Below the pieces are notes generated by a model. It was not told the DNA's origin and did not search any database. It saw nothing but the letters and a program-made list of their open reading frames with translations. From the NCBI GenBank assembly GCA_945861995.1, contig CAMAWZ010000041.1:1-12134 (forward strand): a stretch of 12,134 nt of DNA. Reading direction: 5' to 3'. Below, piece by piece: positions 5,608 through 12,134 of this stretch (positions within the stretch are counted from its first letter, which is position 1; the number at the start of each line of letters is the position of its first letter). Both the position numbers and the translations under genes were made by a program. Origin of the DNA: Pseudorhodobacter antarcticus (GTDB lineage Bacteria; Pseudomonadota; Alphaproteobacteria; Rhodobacterales; Rhodobacteraceae).

Positions 5608-6663
5608 TCAAGGCGCGGGCGGGCGCAGCGGCAGGTTTATGTCAATGCTGACGGGGAAGTGATCAGACGCCGTCTGTAGTGCGGCCACCAAAACGGGGTT
5701 TGCCACGATACCCACGTCATGCAAGGGGTGCCAAATGCGCCATGTCGGGGCGGTTGCCGCGATGGCGGGCGAGACCATGATAAAATCCAAAAGCGCCTCG
5801 AAATAGTCTTTCAAGTCTGGCAGATAAAAGCGCGATGTTACGGGCGGGGTATCGCCCCACGGCGCGGCGGTTTTAGCGGCATGGGGGTCGAACAATTGCT
5901 GCTGATCGGGGGATGCTGCGCCCATCACCACCTCGACACTGGAATATCCGAACTGTCGTTCATATTCGTCCAATCCTGGCCCATCGTTGAAATCGCCCAT
6001 GACAATCAGCGGCATATTCTGGGCCAAAATTTGCGCCACCCGCCCGCGCAGCCAAAAACCTTCGGCCAGTTGCTTGCGCCGATTTTCAATCGATTGGGCA
6101 ACAAACTCGGCCTTGCTGCGGGTATTGCGCGGGGCTTTTGATTTGGTATGCACGCCAATAAACCGCACAGTTGGCCCACCCTGAATTTGCGCCAAAACCT
6201 CTAGCGGAGGTTTAGAAAACCCAATGTTTTCAGACACCCCATCGCCATTCAGATCATAGCGATATTCAAAATTAAAGCGCGGCGCGGCGCTTGATTTATC
6301 CGCATCCCCCATCGGATCATGCCGCACCGACATCACATCGGGATCATAGATCAGAACAATTTCCTGCCGCGTTTGCGACGTAAACCCCACCAAAGCGCGG
6401 CGCGCGCGCAGTTTAAAATGCGCTGCAAAATTTTCTAGCGCCTGCACTGCCGATCGCGTCTGGCTTTGATCTGGGCCTTCGATAATCATCACCGCATCGG
6501 CATCCAGCGCCGTAAAAACCGCGCCAATGGCCGTAAATTGCTGCGCCTTCGTCACGTTAAATCGGATTGATGGTGAATTATCGTTCAGAAATGCACCTTC
6601 GTCGTCAAACAACTCGGTAAACCATTCCACATTATAGCTGGCCAGACGCAAAATTCGCGTCAT
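5608..6663 (-). CDS. Endonuclease/exonuclease/phosphatase (EEP) family protein
   Basis: It is a 351-aa metal-dependent phosphoesterase of the EEP fold (relatives include exonuclease III, DNase I and inositol-phosphate phosphatases). The core motifs are all present: ASYNVEWF at 8–15 (N11), the metal-binding glutamate E62 in IIEGPD, GVHTKSK at 170–176, GDFND at 223–227, LDFIMVS at 292–298 and SDHFPV at 333–338. The catalytic set therefore looks intact; the substrate is not deducible. Residues 137–146 (DLNGDGVSEN) resemble a calcium-binding DxNxDG loop. No signal peptide or membrane segment is seen, so it is probably cytoplasmic. The start is the ATG at 6663, which forms an ATGA overlap with the preceding gene's stop. 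lolC begins 43 nt downstream. A role in nucleic-acid or phospho-ester metabolism within this polyphosphate-linked operon is only a guess. Confidence 0.9.
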   Translation of the reverse strand: MTRILRLASYNVEWFTELFDDEGAFLNDNSPSIRFNVTKAQQFTAIGAVFTALDADAVMIIEGPDQSQTRSAVQALENFAAHFKLRARRALVGFTSQTRQEIVLIYDPDVMSVRHDPMGDADKSSAAPRFNFEYRYDLNGDGVSENIGFSKPPLEVLAQIQGGPTVRFIGVHTKSKAPRNTRSKAEFVAQSIENRRKQLAEGFWLRGRVAQILAQNMPLIVMGDFNDGPGLDEYERQFGYSSVEVVMGAASPDQQQLFDPHAAKTAAPWGDTPPVTSRFYLPDLKDYFEALLDFIMVSPAIAATAPTWRIWHPLHDVGIVANPVLVAALQTASDHFPVSIDINLPLRPPAP

Positions 6664-7376
6664 ACTGCGCCCCGCATCGCCTGTACGTCGCGCCATGCGT
6701 CATTGATGGCAATCAGACGGCGCGCGGCCAATTGCACGGCCTCGGGCGGCACACCCCGCGCGATCATTCCATCGGGATGGCTTTCCTTAACTGCCACGCG
6801 CCACGCGCGGCGCAACTCCTCCATTGTGGCATCAGGCGGCGCGCCCAGCACATCAAACGGATCGCGCTTTGCCCCTTCGACATAGCGCGCGCGCACCGAG
6901 GCGAAGCAGCGCGCATCCAGCCCAAAAATATCCGCCACCTCGCCCAAGAACGCATCCTCACGCGGGTGATAGGCCCCGTCGGCCATAGCAATGGCAAACA
7001 GCGATTCCAAAATATCAATCAGGATATTGCGGTCATCGGCACACAGCGCCGCGCCAGAGGTGTTGAACAGCGCCGCAATCTTGCGCGCATAGGTGTCAAA
7101 CCCCGCAACATCCTGGCGGGCAAGATTAAAAACACGCGCGGCATTCGCCTCTTCTTGCGGGGGCAGCGCGAAAATGGCGCGAAAGGCGCTGACCTCGTCG
7201 CGCGTCACCGTGCCGTCGGCTTTGGCCATTTTTGCGGCCAGGGCCAAAATCGCAATGGTAAAACCCACCGATCTTTCAGGCAAAGGGGCCGCGCGCAGGC
7301 GGTCGAACACAGCCGCCAACCCCTCGCCAGAGGCAAGGGCAGCGAGGGCTTCACCAATGCGGGTCCATATCGACAT
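6660..7376 (-). CDS. TerB–DnaJ domain protein (DjlA-like co-chaperone)
   Basis: It is a 238-aa protein with an N-terminal TerB-like helical domain (about 35–165). This has two acidic ADG-containing repeats: MAKADGTVTRDEVSAF and IAMADGAYHPREDAF. A C-terminal J domain (about 171–236) carries DPFDVLG and the essential HPD tripeptide at 200–202. The domain order matches DjlA, a DnaK co-chaperone, but no N-terminal membrane segment is apparent (MSIWTRIGEALAALASGEG looks amphipathic). It may therefore be soluble or peripherally attached. The HPD motif implies it can stimulate Hsp70 ATPase. The ATG at 7376 has only a weak ribosome-binding site. It lies 51 nt after ppx, and its stop overlaps the EEP gene start as ATGA. 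Confidence 0.9.
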   Translation of the reverse strand: MSIWTRIGEALAALASGEGLAAVFDRLRAAPLPERSVGFTIAILALAAKMAKADGTVTRDEVSAFRAIFALPPQEEANAARVFNLARQDVAGFDTYARKIAALFNTSGAALCADDRNILIDILESLFAIAMADGAYHPREDAFLGEVADIFGLDARCFASVRARYVEGAKRDPFDVLGAPPDATMEELRRAWRVAVKESHPDGMIARGVPPEAVQLAARRLIAINDAWRDVQAMRGAV

Positions 7377-7427
7377 CTGCCAAGTCTATCTGTTTTCAAC
7401 CGCAGCGAAAGGGGCATCGGCCCGCCG

Positions 7428-8981
7428 TCACATATCCCCAAAACGCGTTTGCGCCTTCAACGACGCAGCCAATGAATTCAGCCGCGCCAGCGCCACCTCG
7501 CCCAGCAAACCGCGCCCTTCGTCGTTCAAATCCACCTGCAACAGCTTTTGCGCGGCATCATAACTTAGGCGGCAGACGGTGGACGGATCACGCACTGCAA
7601 ACATCGCGCCAAAGCGCATGGCCTTGCCCAGCACCTCGGCGGTTTGAATTTCGCTATCACTTAGCAAACGAAACAAAGGTTCCAACCGCGATCCTGAACG
7701 ACTGTTCTTATAGCGATGCACAAGCGCAAGGCCCAAGAACACGCGGCCCGGATGATCTAACCCGCCAAGATTGGCGCGGGTGGCAGCATCAAAACAGGCT
7801 TCGGCGCGAAAATCTGGGTGCGTGCGCCACGATGTATCATGCAAAAGACAGGCTGCCTTGATCAGGCGTAGGCGATCAAGGCTCGCATCGCCAAAAAGGG
7901 GCACCAAAAATTCATACAGTTTTTTGCCAAACCCAGGCAGGCGGCTTTGGGTTTTTTCGGCCATGCGTGCCGCTTCCAACAAAGGGTCGCGCGCGCGCAA
8001 ACTGGGCGGCATTTGTTCAAACAAAAGCCCCTCGCGGATGCCATAAGCCGACACATCAATGCCGCTGGGCCCCGCAATTTGCACCAAGGCGCGCAGCACT
8101 TCGCAGGCGATGGGCACAAGTTCCATCCGTTCGGCAGACGTGCCCGAGCGCGAACGCAGGGTAGACAGATCAGATTTTGCAATCCAATCCAGCGTCTCCA
8201 GCAGGCCCGCGGCGTCCATGCGGTATTCGTGCAAAACTGTCAGCGGATAGCCGCGCCGTTCCATATCCAGCCGCGCAATCACCCGCCACGATCCGCCCAC
8301 CAGATAAATCCGCTGGCCAGTGCAGGACAGTTCCTGAACAGCTGTTTTGATAATCTGTTCAATATGCACCGCGCGCACGGCAGGCTCGCTGGAATGCTGT
8401 TGCAAACGGAACGGGCCAAGCGGGGTTGACAGGCGCGCGCCCACGCGGCCCTCGCCAATGCGCGCCAATTCCATCGAATTGCCGCCTATATCGCAGACAA
8501 CGCCCTCGGCCTCGGGCCAGCCCAAAAGCACGCCCTGCGCCGAAAGCCGCGCCTCTTCATCGCCGTCCACGATCAGAATTTTCAGCCCCGTCTCGCGCAT
8601 AACTTCGGCGTGAAATTCGGCCCCATCCGTGGCTTCGCGCACCGCAGCCGTGCCAACGACGGTGAGGGTTTCCACCTCCATCCCCTTGGCCAGCAGGGCA
8701 AAGCGGCGCAACGCGGCCAGCGCACGTACCCGACCTTCGGGGTTTAGCGCGCCCGTTTGCGCCAGCCCCTTGCCAAGGCCGCACATCACCTTTTCATTAA
8801 AGAAATAGGCAGGGCTGCGCGCGGCCCCATCAAACACCACCATACGGACAGAGTTTGACCCAACATCCACAACACCCACCCGCGACAACGCCCGCGCTGT
8901 GGGGTCTGCGAACAGATCACTGCCAAAAGGCCCACTTTTGCCATTCCGTGGCAAAAGCAAATTATGCCAAAACTTGCGCAT
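7428..8981 (-). CDS. ppx: Exopolyphosphatase (Ppx/GppA family)
   Basis: It hydrolyses terminal phosphate from inorganic polyphosphate, or pppGpp in GppA-type members. With the ATG at 8981 it has 517 aa. The ASKHA-fold phosphatase motifs are clear: VVDVGSNSVR at 37–46, GTAAVREA at 110–117 with the probable catalytic glutamate E116, GDEEARLSA at 140–148 and VCDIGGNSMEL at 162–172. The C-terminal half (about 330–517) looks like the helical HD-like domain of long Ppx proteins, including a CLLHDTSW segment. I chose this start because AGGCGGGG lies just upstream and the start falls inside the ppk tail with a 20-nt overlap. A frame open back to 9128 would overlap ppk by about 170 nt. Adjacency to ppk1 makes polyphosphate the likely substrate. 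Confidence 0.94.
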   Translation of the reverse strand: MRKFWHNLLLPRNGKSGPFGSDLFADPTARALSRVGVVDVGSNSVRMVVFDGAARSPAYFFNEKVMCGLGKGLAQTGALNPEGRVRALAALRRFALLAKGMEVETLTVVGTAAVREATDGAEFHAEVMRETGLKILIVDGDEEARLSAQGVLLGWPEAEGVVCDIGGNSMELARIGEGRVGARLSTPLGPFRLQQHSSEPAVRAVHIEQIIKTAVQELSCTGQRIYLVGGSWRVIARLDMERRGYPLTVLHEYRMDAAGLLETLDWIAKSDLSTLRSRSGTSAERMELVPIACEVLRALVQIAGPSGIDVSAYGIREGLLFEQMPPSLRARDPLLEAARMAEKTQSRLPGFGKKLYEFLVPLFGDASLDRLRLIKAACLLHDTSWRTHPDFRAEACFDAATRANLGGLDHPGRVFLGLALVHRYKNSRSGSRLEPLFRLLSDSEIQTAEVLGKAMRFGAMFAVRDPSTVCRLSYDAAQKLLQVDLNDEGRGLLGEVALARLNSLAASLKAQTRFGDM

Positions 8982-11124
8982 CTTCCCCGCCTGCGGTGCC
9001 ACGCCCCGAAAGCGATGGCGTTTCCATAAAAAACCTGTGGCAATTAAAGGCGTTACCATCCGCTGGGACAAGGTCGCGCTTATAACTGCCGCTGGGCGAC
9101 AATAGCCAACTTTGCGCCTCATCCGCAAGGTTAGCAGCCATGATTTGCCGCACGATTTGGTCTTTTACCGTAGGGTTATTGATCTCGACCAGTGTTTCCA
9201 CCCGCCGCGTTAGATTGCGCCCCATCCAATCGGCGGATGAGATGAACACGCGGCTGCCGCCCGATGGCAGCCCGCCGCCATTGCCAAAGCACACAATCCG
9301 CGAATGTTCCAAATAGCGCCCAACAACCGATTTGACGCGGATGTTTTCCGATAATCCCTTAATGCCAGGGCGCAGCCCACAAATGCCGCGCACAATCAGG
9401 TTTATCTTTACCCCTGCACCGCTGGCCGCATACAGCGCGTCGATCACATCAGGTTCGATCAGCGAATTGACCTTAACCCAAATATCCGCAGGCCGCCCCG
9501 CGCGGGCCTGATCCGCCGCGGCGGCGATCAGTTCCAACAGGCGCGGCTTTAGCGAAATGGGCGAGATAGCCAAGTTTTCCAGCCCTTGGGGTTGCACATA
9601 GCCCGACAGGTAATTGAACACCCGCGTCGCATCGCGCCCCAGCGCAGGATCGCAGGTAAAGAACGACAGGTCGGTGTAAACCTTGGCAGTTATGGGGTGG
9701 TAATTGCCCGTGCCGTAATGGGTATAGGTGACCAGATTTTCGCCTTCGCGCCGCACCACGGTGCTGATTTTGGCGTGCGTTTTATAATGGATAAACCCGT
9801 AAACCACGTGCGCGCCCGCCCGCTCTAGGCGGCGCGATTGGCGAATATTGGCGGCCTCGTCAAAGCGGGCTTTCAACTCGACCAAGGCGGTCACAGATTT
9901 GCCCGCCTCGGCGGCCTCGCACAGGGCGGCCACAATCGGGCTGTCCCAAGACGTGCGATAAAGGGTCTGTTTTATGGCCAAAACATTGGGGTCGCGCGCC
10001 GCCTGTTCTAAAAAGCGGATGACCATGTCAAAGGACTCGTAGGGATGATGCAGCAGCATATCCTTTTGCTTGATGGCGGCAAACATATCGCCGTCATGGT
10101 CTTCGATCCGCTCGGGCACGCGCGGGGAAAACGGCGGCCACAGCAAATCGGCGCGGCTGGATAGGACAAGTTCCTTCAAATCCGCCACGCCCAACAACCC
10201 GCGCACTTCGACCATTTCGTCGGGTGTCACGGCCAGTTCTTCCATAATCATCGCGCGCAGGCCTGGCGGCGCGCCAGAGCTGATTTTGAGCCGCACCACA
10301 TCGCCGCGCCGCCGCCGTTTCAGCGCCGATTCAAACTCGCGCACCAAATCTTCGGCCTCGTCCTCTACCTCCAAATCACTGTCGCGCAGCACGCGAAACA
10401 GGCAATGGCCGCGGTCGGCATAGCCGGGAAACAGCATATCCAAATGGATCAGCAGCAATTCCTCTAGCGGCAAAAACCGCGCCTCCCCCTCACGCGAAGG
10501 CAGCGGCACAAAGCGGGCAATCTGCGTGGGAATAGGCAGCAGCGCCTTGAGCGTGCGATGATCGGTTTCGCGTTCCAGTTCCAGCGCCAATGAAAAGCCC
10601 GTATTGGGGATGAACGGAAACGGATGGGCGGGGTCAATGGCCAGCGGGGACAAAACTGGAAACACTTTGGCCAAAAAATGCTCTTCCAGAAATTTGTAAT
10701 CCTTGGCCGTCAGCCTGCTGCGGGTGCAGATGGTAATGCCCTTTGCTTCCATCAACTTGCGCAGCTTGTTGAACACCGCTTGCTGGGTATGCATCAGGCG
10801 GCGGGCATTGGTTTGGATCAGTGCCAATTGCTCGGCAGGGCTGCGGCCATCTTCGGACAGGGTGGTGTTATTGGCCCGCACTTGAGCCCGCAATCCCGCC
10901 ACCCGCACGGTGAAAAATTCGTCCAAATTGGTCGCCGAAATCGACAAAAACCGCAGCCGTTCTAGCAGGGGCACGGCAGGGTTCGACGCCTCATCCAGCA
11001 CCCGCCAGTTAAAAGCTAGCCAGCTCAGCTCTCGGTTGAAAAATCGTCGCGGACCAACCAGATCTGCGGCCGACGAATCAACTGGGGCGGGAAATGGGGC
11101 GTGCAGAAAATCGGCTTGGGTCAT
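8962..11124 (-). CDS. ppk1: Polyphosphate kinase 1
   Basis: It reversibly polymerises the gamma-phosphate of ATP into inorganic polyphosphate. It has 720 aa from the ATG at 11124, typical for PPK1. It shows the N-terminal FFNRELSWLAFN (28–39), the SATNLDEFF block (63–71), and the catalytic core with HPYESFDMV (360–368). The autophosphorylated histidine is H450 in HYKTHAKI, and the second conserved histidine is H607 in RYLEHSRI. The RVFISSADWMGRNLTRRVE block near 625–643 completes the second phospholipase-D-like domain. A longer frame from a TTG at 11142 is possible, but the −10-like element falls across it. No Shine–Dalgarno precedes the ATG. A Pho-box-like repeat lies 24 nt upstream. ppx overlaps the 3' end by 20 nt, so synthesis and degradation enzymes are coupled. 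Confidence 0.97.
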   Translation of the reverse strand: MTQADFLHAPFPAPVDSSAADLVGPRRFFNRELSWLAFNWRVLDEASNPAVPLLERLRFLSISATNLDEFFTVRVAGLRAQVRANNTTLSEDGRSPAEQLALIQTNARRLMHTQQAVFNKLRKLMEAKGITICTRSRLTAKDYKFLEEHFLAKVFPVLSPLAIDPAHPFPFIPNTGFSLALELERETDHRTLKALLPIPTQIARFVPLPSREGEARFLPLEELLLIHLDMLFPGYADRGHCLFRVLRDSDLEVEDEAEDLVREFESALKRRRRGDVVRLKISSGAPPGLRAMIMEELAVTPDEMVEVRGLLGVADLKELVLSSRADLLWPPFSPRVPERIEDHDGDMFAAIKQKDMLLHHPYESFDMVIRFLEQAARDPNVLAIKQTLYRTSWDSPIVAALCEAAEAGKSVTALVELKARFDEAANIRQSRRLERAGAHVVYGFIHYKTHAKISTVVRREGENLVTYTHYGTGNYHPITAKVYTDLSFFTCDPALGRDATRVFNYLSGYVQPQGLENLAISPISLKPRLLELIAAAADQARAGRPADIWVKVNSLIEPDVIDALYAASGAGVKINLIVRGICGLRPGIKGLSENIRVKSVVGRYLEHSRIVCFGNGGGLPSGGSRVFISSADWMGRNLTRRVETLVEINNPTVKDQIVRQIMAANLADEAQSWLLSPSGSYKRDLVPADGNAFNCHRFFMETPSLSGRGTAGGEDAQVLA

Positions 11125-11133
11125 GAGCGGGGC

Positions 11134-11139
11134 TTTATA
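11134..11139 (-). promoter_or_regulatory. Predicted −10 element for ppk1
   Basis: TATAAA on the minus strand lies 8 nt after the Pho-box-like repeat and 9 nt before the ppk1 ATG. Transcription would start within a few bases of the ATG, giving a nearly leaderless mRNA. This fits the absence of a Shine–Dalgarno sequence. Confidence 0.45.
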
Positions 11140-11147
11140 CAAAAGAT

Positions 11148-11165
11148 GTTACAGGGAAATTACAG
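11148..11165 (-). promoter_or_regulatory. Pho box (PhoB-binding direct repeat) upstream of ppk1
   Basis: The minus strand reads CTGTAAT, four bases, then CTGTAAC: two 7-bp direct repeats at 11-bp periodicity, the architecture of PhoB sites. It agrees with the E. coli-type consensus at 14 of 18 positions, including both CTGT cores. It sits between the hda stop and the ppk1 ATG, with a −10-like TATAAA 8 nt further on, where activated Pho promoters lack a good −35. ppk genes are known PhoB targets in other proteobacteria. Confidence 0.68.
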
Positions 11166-11169
11166 CTTG

Positions 11170-11925
11170 TCAGCCATGCACGGCCTTGTCCAGCACGGCC
11201 TTGTCCAGCACGGCCTTGTCCAGCACCGCCTTGTCCAGCGCGGCCTTGTCCAGCATATCAGCCGCCAGCGCGCGGGTCACGGCCCGCCCTTCGGCCAAAG
11301 CCCGCGCATCCAATGCCGCAACCATATCGCGCGCCGCGCCAATGCTGCGCTCGATGCGCGGGGCAAGATAGGCAATCAAATTGGGCGGCACGGCGATTTG
11401 TCGGTCGGCAAACAGCTTGACCAAAACCGCCGAGATCAGGCTTTCATCAGGGGCGGCCAGTTGCGTTATCGCCAGCGCCTGCATACGGCTCAAAAGATCA
11501 GGCAGCATAAGCCCCCAATCGCGCGGCGGTGTGCGCGCGGTGATCAACAAAAACCCCGCGTTCGACATCAGATTATGCAGATGAAACAGCGCCTCCTCGC
11601 CCTCGCGCGGCAGGGCATGGGCATCTTCCACCACCACCGCCCCCGCGCTGGCAAGGCCAGGCAAATCGGCGCTGGCCAAATCCGCCGCGCCCACCAGATG
11701 CGCGCCCGACATCCCCGCCCAAATATGCGCCAAATGCGTCTTACCCGCGCCCTGCGGGCCAATCAACAGCATCCGCCCTGATGGCCAACCTTGCCATTCA
11801 TCGACCATCGCCAAAGCGGCGCGGTTACTGGCGGACGGGAAAAAATCATCCCGCACAAAGCCGTTCCGCTGGCCCAGATCAAAGGCAAGCTGCCCGCTCA
11901 TCCCCCCGATCATCCCCCCGATCAT
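11170..11925 (-). CDS. hda: DnaA-related replication regulator Hda/HdaA
   Basis: It is an AAA+ protein that binds the DNA-polymerase sliding clamp and promotes DnaA-ATP hydrolysis to prevent re-initiation. The clamp-binding motif QLAFDL is at 12–17. The P-loop GPQGAGKT is at 56–63, a Walker B-like VVVED is at 97–101, a sensor-1 region LLITART follows, and an arginine-containing ERSIGAARD sits near the sensor-2 position. The length is 251 aa from the ATG at 11925, whose AAGG (7-nt gap) overlaps the upstream gene's stop. Two further in-frame ATGs (11913, 11901) arise from a 12-bp repeat; the third puts the clamp motif at the extreme N-terminus, as is usual, and could be the true start. The C-terminus (225–249) is an odd five-copy LDKAV repeat. 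Confidence 0.92.
   Translation of the reverse strand: MIGGMIGGMSGQLAFDLGQRNGFVRDDFFPSASNRAALAMVDEWQGWPSGRMLLIGPQGAGKTHLAHIWAGMSGAHLVGAADLASADLPGLASAGAVVVEDAHALPREGEEALFHLHNLMSNAGFLLITARTPPRDWGLMLPDLLSRMQALAITQLAAPDESLISAVLVKLFADRQIAVPPNLIAYLAPRIERSIGAARDMVAALDARALAEGRAVTRALAADMLDKAALDKAVLDKAVLDKAVLDKAVHG
11179..11253 (-). repeat. Five 15-bp tandem repeats encoding LDKAV
   Basis: There are five uninterrupted 15-bp units based on CTGGACAAGGCCGTG. Three are identical, one has GCGGTG and the first ends in GCG. They encode LDKAA followed by four LDKAV and end 9 nt before the hda stop codon ends. The near-identity suggests recent slippage or unequal exchange. Confidence 0.95.
11902..11925 (-). repeat. 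12-bp tandem repeat at the hda start codon
   Basis: There are two exact copies of ATGATCGGGGGG, followed by a partial third copy (ATGAGCGGG). Each copy supplies an in-frame ATG, so Hda begins MIGGMIGGMSGQ. G6 runs sit directly before the second and third ATG. Confidence 0.93.
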
Positions 11926-11934
11926 CCCAATGCC

Positions 11935-12134
11935 TTAGGATTGATCATCATTTTCGGCGGCACTGCCAGCCACGCCTTTGTACAAAAGGCTGGCCTGATA
12001 CTGCTCAATGCCAAAGCGGGTGAACACACCAATCGCGGCGGCAACAGGCACGGCCACCAGCATCCCAGCAAAGCCGAACAGGCTGCCAAAGGCCGACAGC
12101 GCGAAGATCAGCCAAACAGGGTGCAGCCCCACCG
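11935..12134 (-). CDS. AI-2E/PerM-family membrane permease, C-terminal part
   Basis: Only the last 66 or so residues are in the window; the gene continues past the right edge. The visible part has the family's conserved end: a hydrophobic helix in GLHPVWLIFALSAFGSLFGFAGML. A second apolar stretch (VAVPVAAAIGVFTRFG) follows, and then a short cytoplasmic tail (IEQYQASLLYKG…). The family (PerM/UPF0118, TqsA-related) contains multi-pass inner-membrane proteins whose substrates vary. The AI-2 exporter label comes from TqsA and should not be taken as a link to the luxI system here. Its TAA stop lies 9 nt before the first hda ATG and overlaps the hda ribosome-binding site, so the two are coupled. 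Confidence 0.88.
   Translation of the reverse strand, partial: VGLHPVWLIFALSAFGSLFGFAGMLVAVPVAAAIGVFTRFGIEQYQASLLYKGVAGSAAENDDQS

Noticed and set aside
7377..7427. GGGC–CGAT–GCCC inverted repeat between ppx and the TerB–DnaJ gene as a terminator
   Set aside because: A 4-bp stem without a T run; the genes are only 51 nt apart and more likely co-transcribed.
8982..9128. Upstream extension of ppx to the longest open frame
   Set aside because: The extra 49 residues lie wholly inside ppk1 in another frame and lack a ribosome-binding site; the ATG at 8981 has a purine-rich site and a normal overlap.
11101..11781. Long plus-strand open frame with GLVQH repeats opposite hda
   Set aside because: It is the antisense reading of the hda coding region and its 15-bp repeat; the hda frame has complete AAA+ motifs, and this frame has no recognisable domain or ribosome-binding site.
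11935..12134. AI-2E-family permease as part of the quorum-sensing system at the other end of the window
   Set aside because: The family name comes from one member; this gene is tied to hda by a 9-nt gap and lies 9 kb from luxI, with no shared regulatory signal seen.

Overview
The window reads as a chromosomal segment of an alphaproteobacterium, most likely a Rhodobacterales (Roseobacter-type) species. This rests on gene content and order (AI-2E-family permease – hda – ppk – ppx, and a lolC–lolD pair), on the GC-rich codon usage, and on how the protein motifs read; no database comparison was possible. Coding density is very high. No gene-free stretch exceeds about 125 bases, and no tRNA, rRNA, insertion sequence or CRISPR array is visible.

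Left part (about 1–2340, minus strand): a quorum-sensing cassette transcribed in the order XRE-type regulator, LuxR-type receptor, LuxI-type acyl-homoserine-lactone (AHL) synthase. The xre and luxR reading frames overlap by 14 nt. A 111-nt gap before luxI holds an imperfect 20-bp palindrome that is a candidate lux box, and the cassette ends at a strong intrinsic terminator (67–97). A sigma70-like promoter and a small inverted repeat lie in front of xre.

Middle (2342–3602): a GNAT acetyltransferase (minus strand, TTG start) and a divergent flavin-reductase-like protein (plus strand). The latter ends in a 12-bp tandem repeat encoding DPPx units, and its stop codon interlocks with the stop of the convergent lolD.

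Right part (3599–12134, all minus strand): eight tightly packed genes in transcription order. They are the end of an AI-2E/PerM-family permease, the replication regulator hda, polyphosphate kinase ppk1, exopolyphosphatase ppx, a TerB–DnaJ protein, an endonuclease/exonuclease/phosphatase (EEP) protein, and lolC and lolD of the lipoprotein-releasing ABC transporter. Most neighbours overlap or lie within about 50 nt. The exception in regulatory terms is the 45-nt hda–ppk gap, which contains a Pho-box-like direct repeat followed by a −10-like element only a few bases from the ppk start. This suggests phosphate-starvation control of polyphosphate metabolism and possibly of genes downstream.

A recurring oddity is in-frame short tandem repeats at protein ends: both ends of Hda and the C-terminus of the flavin-reductase-like protein. 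These, the Pho box and the xre–luxR–luxI arrangement are the points most worth a second look. I did not find clear evidence of a wholly new multi-gene system.
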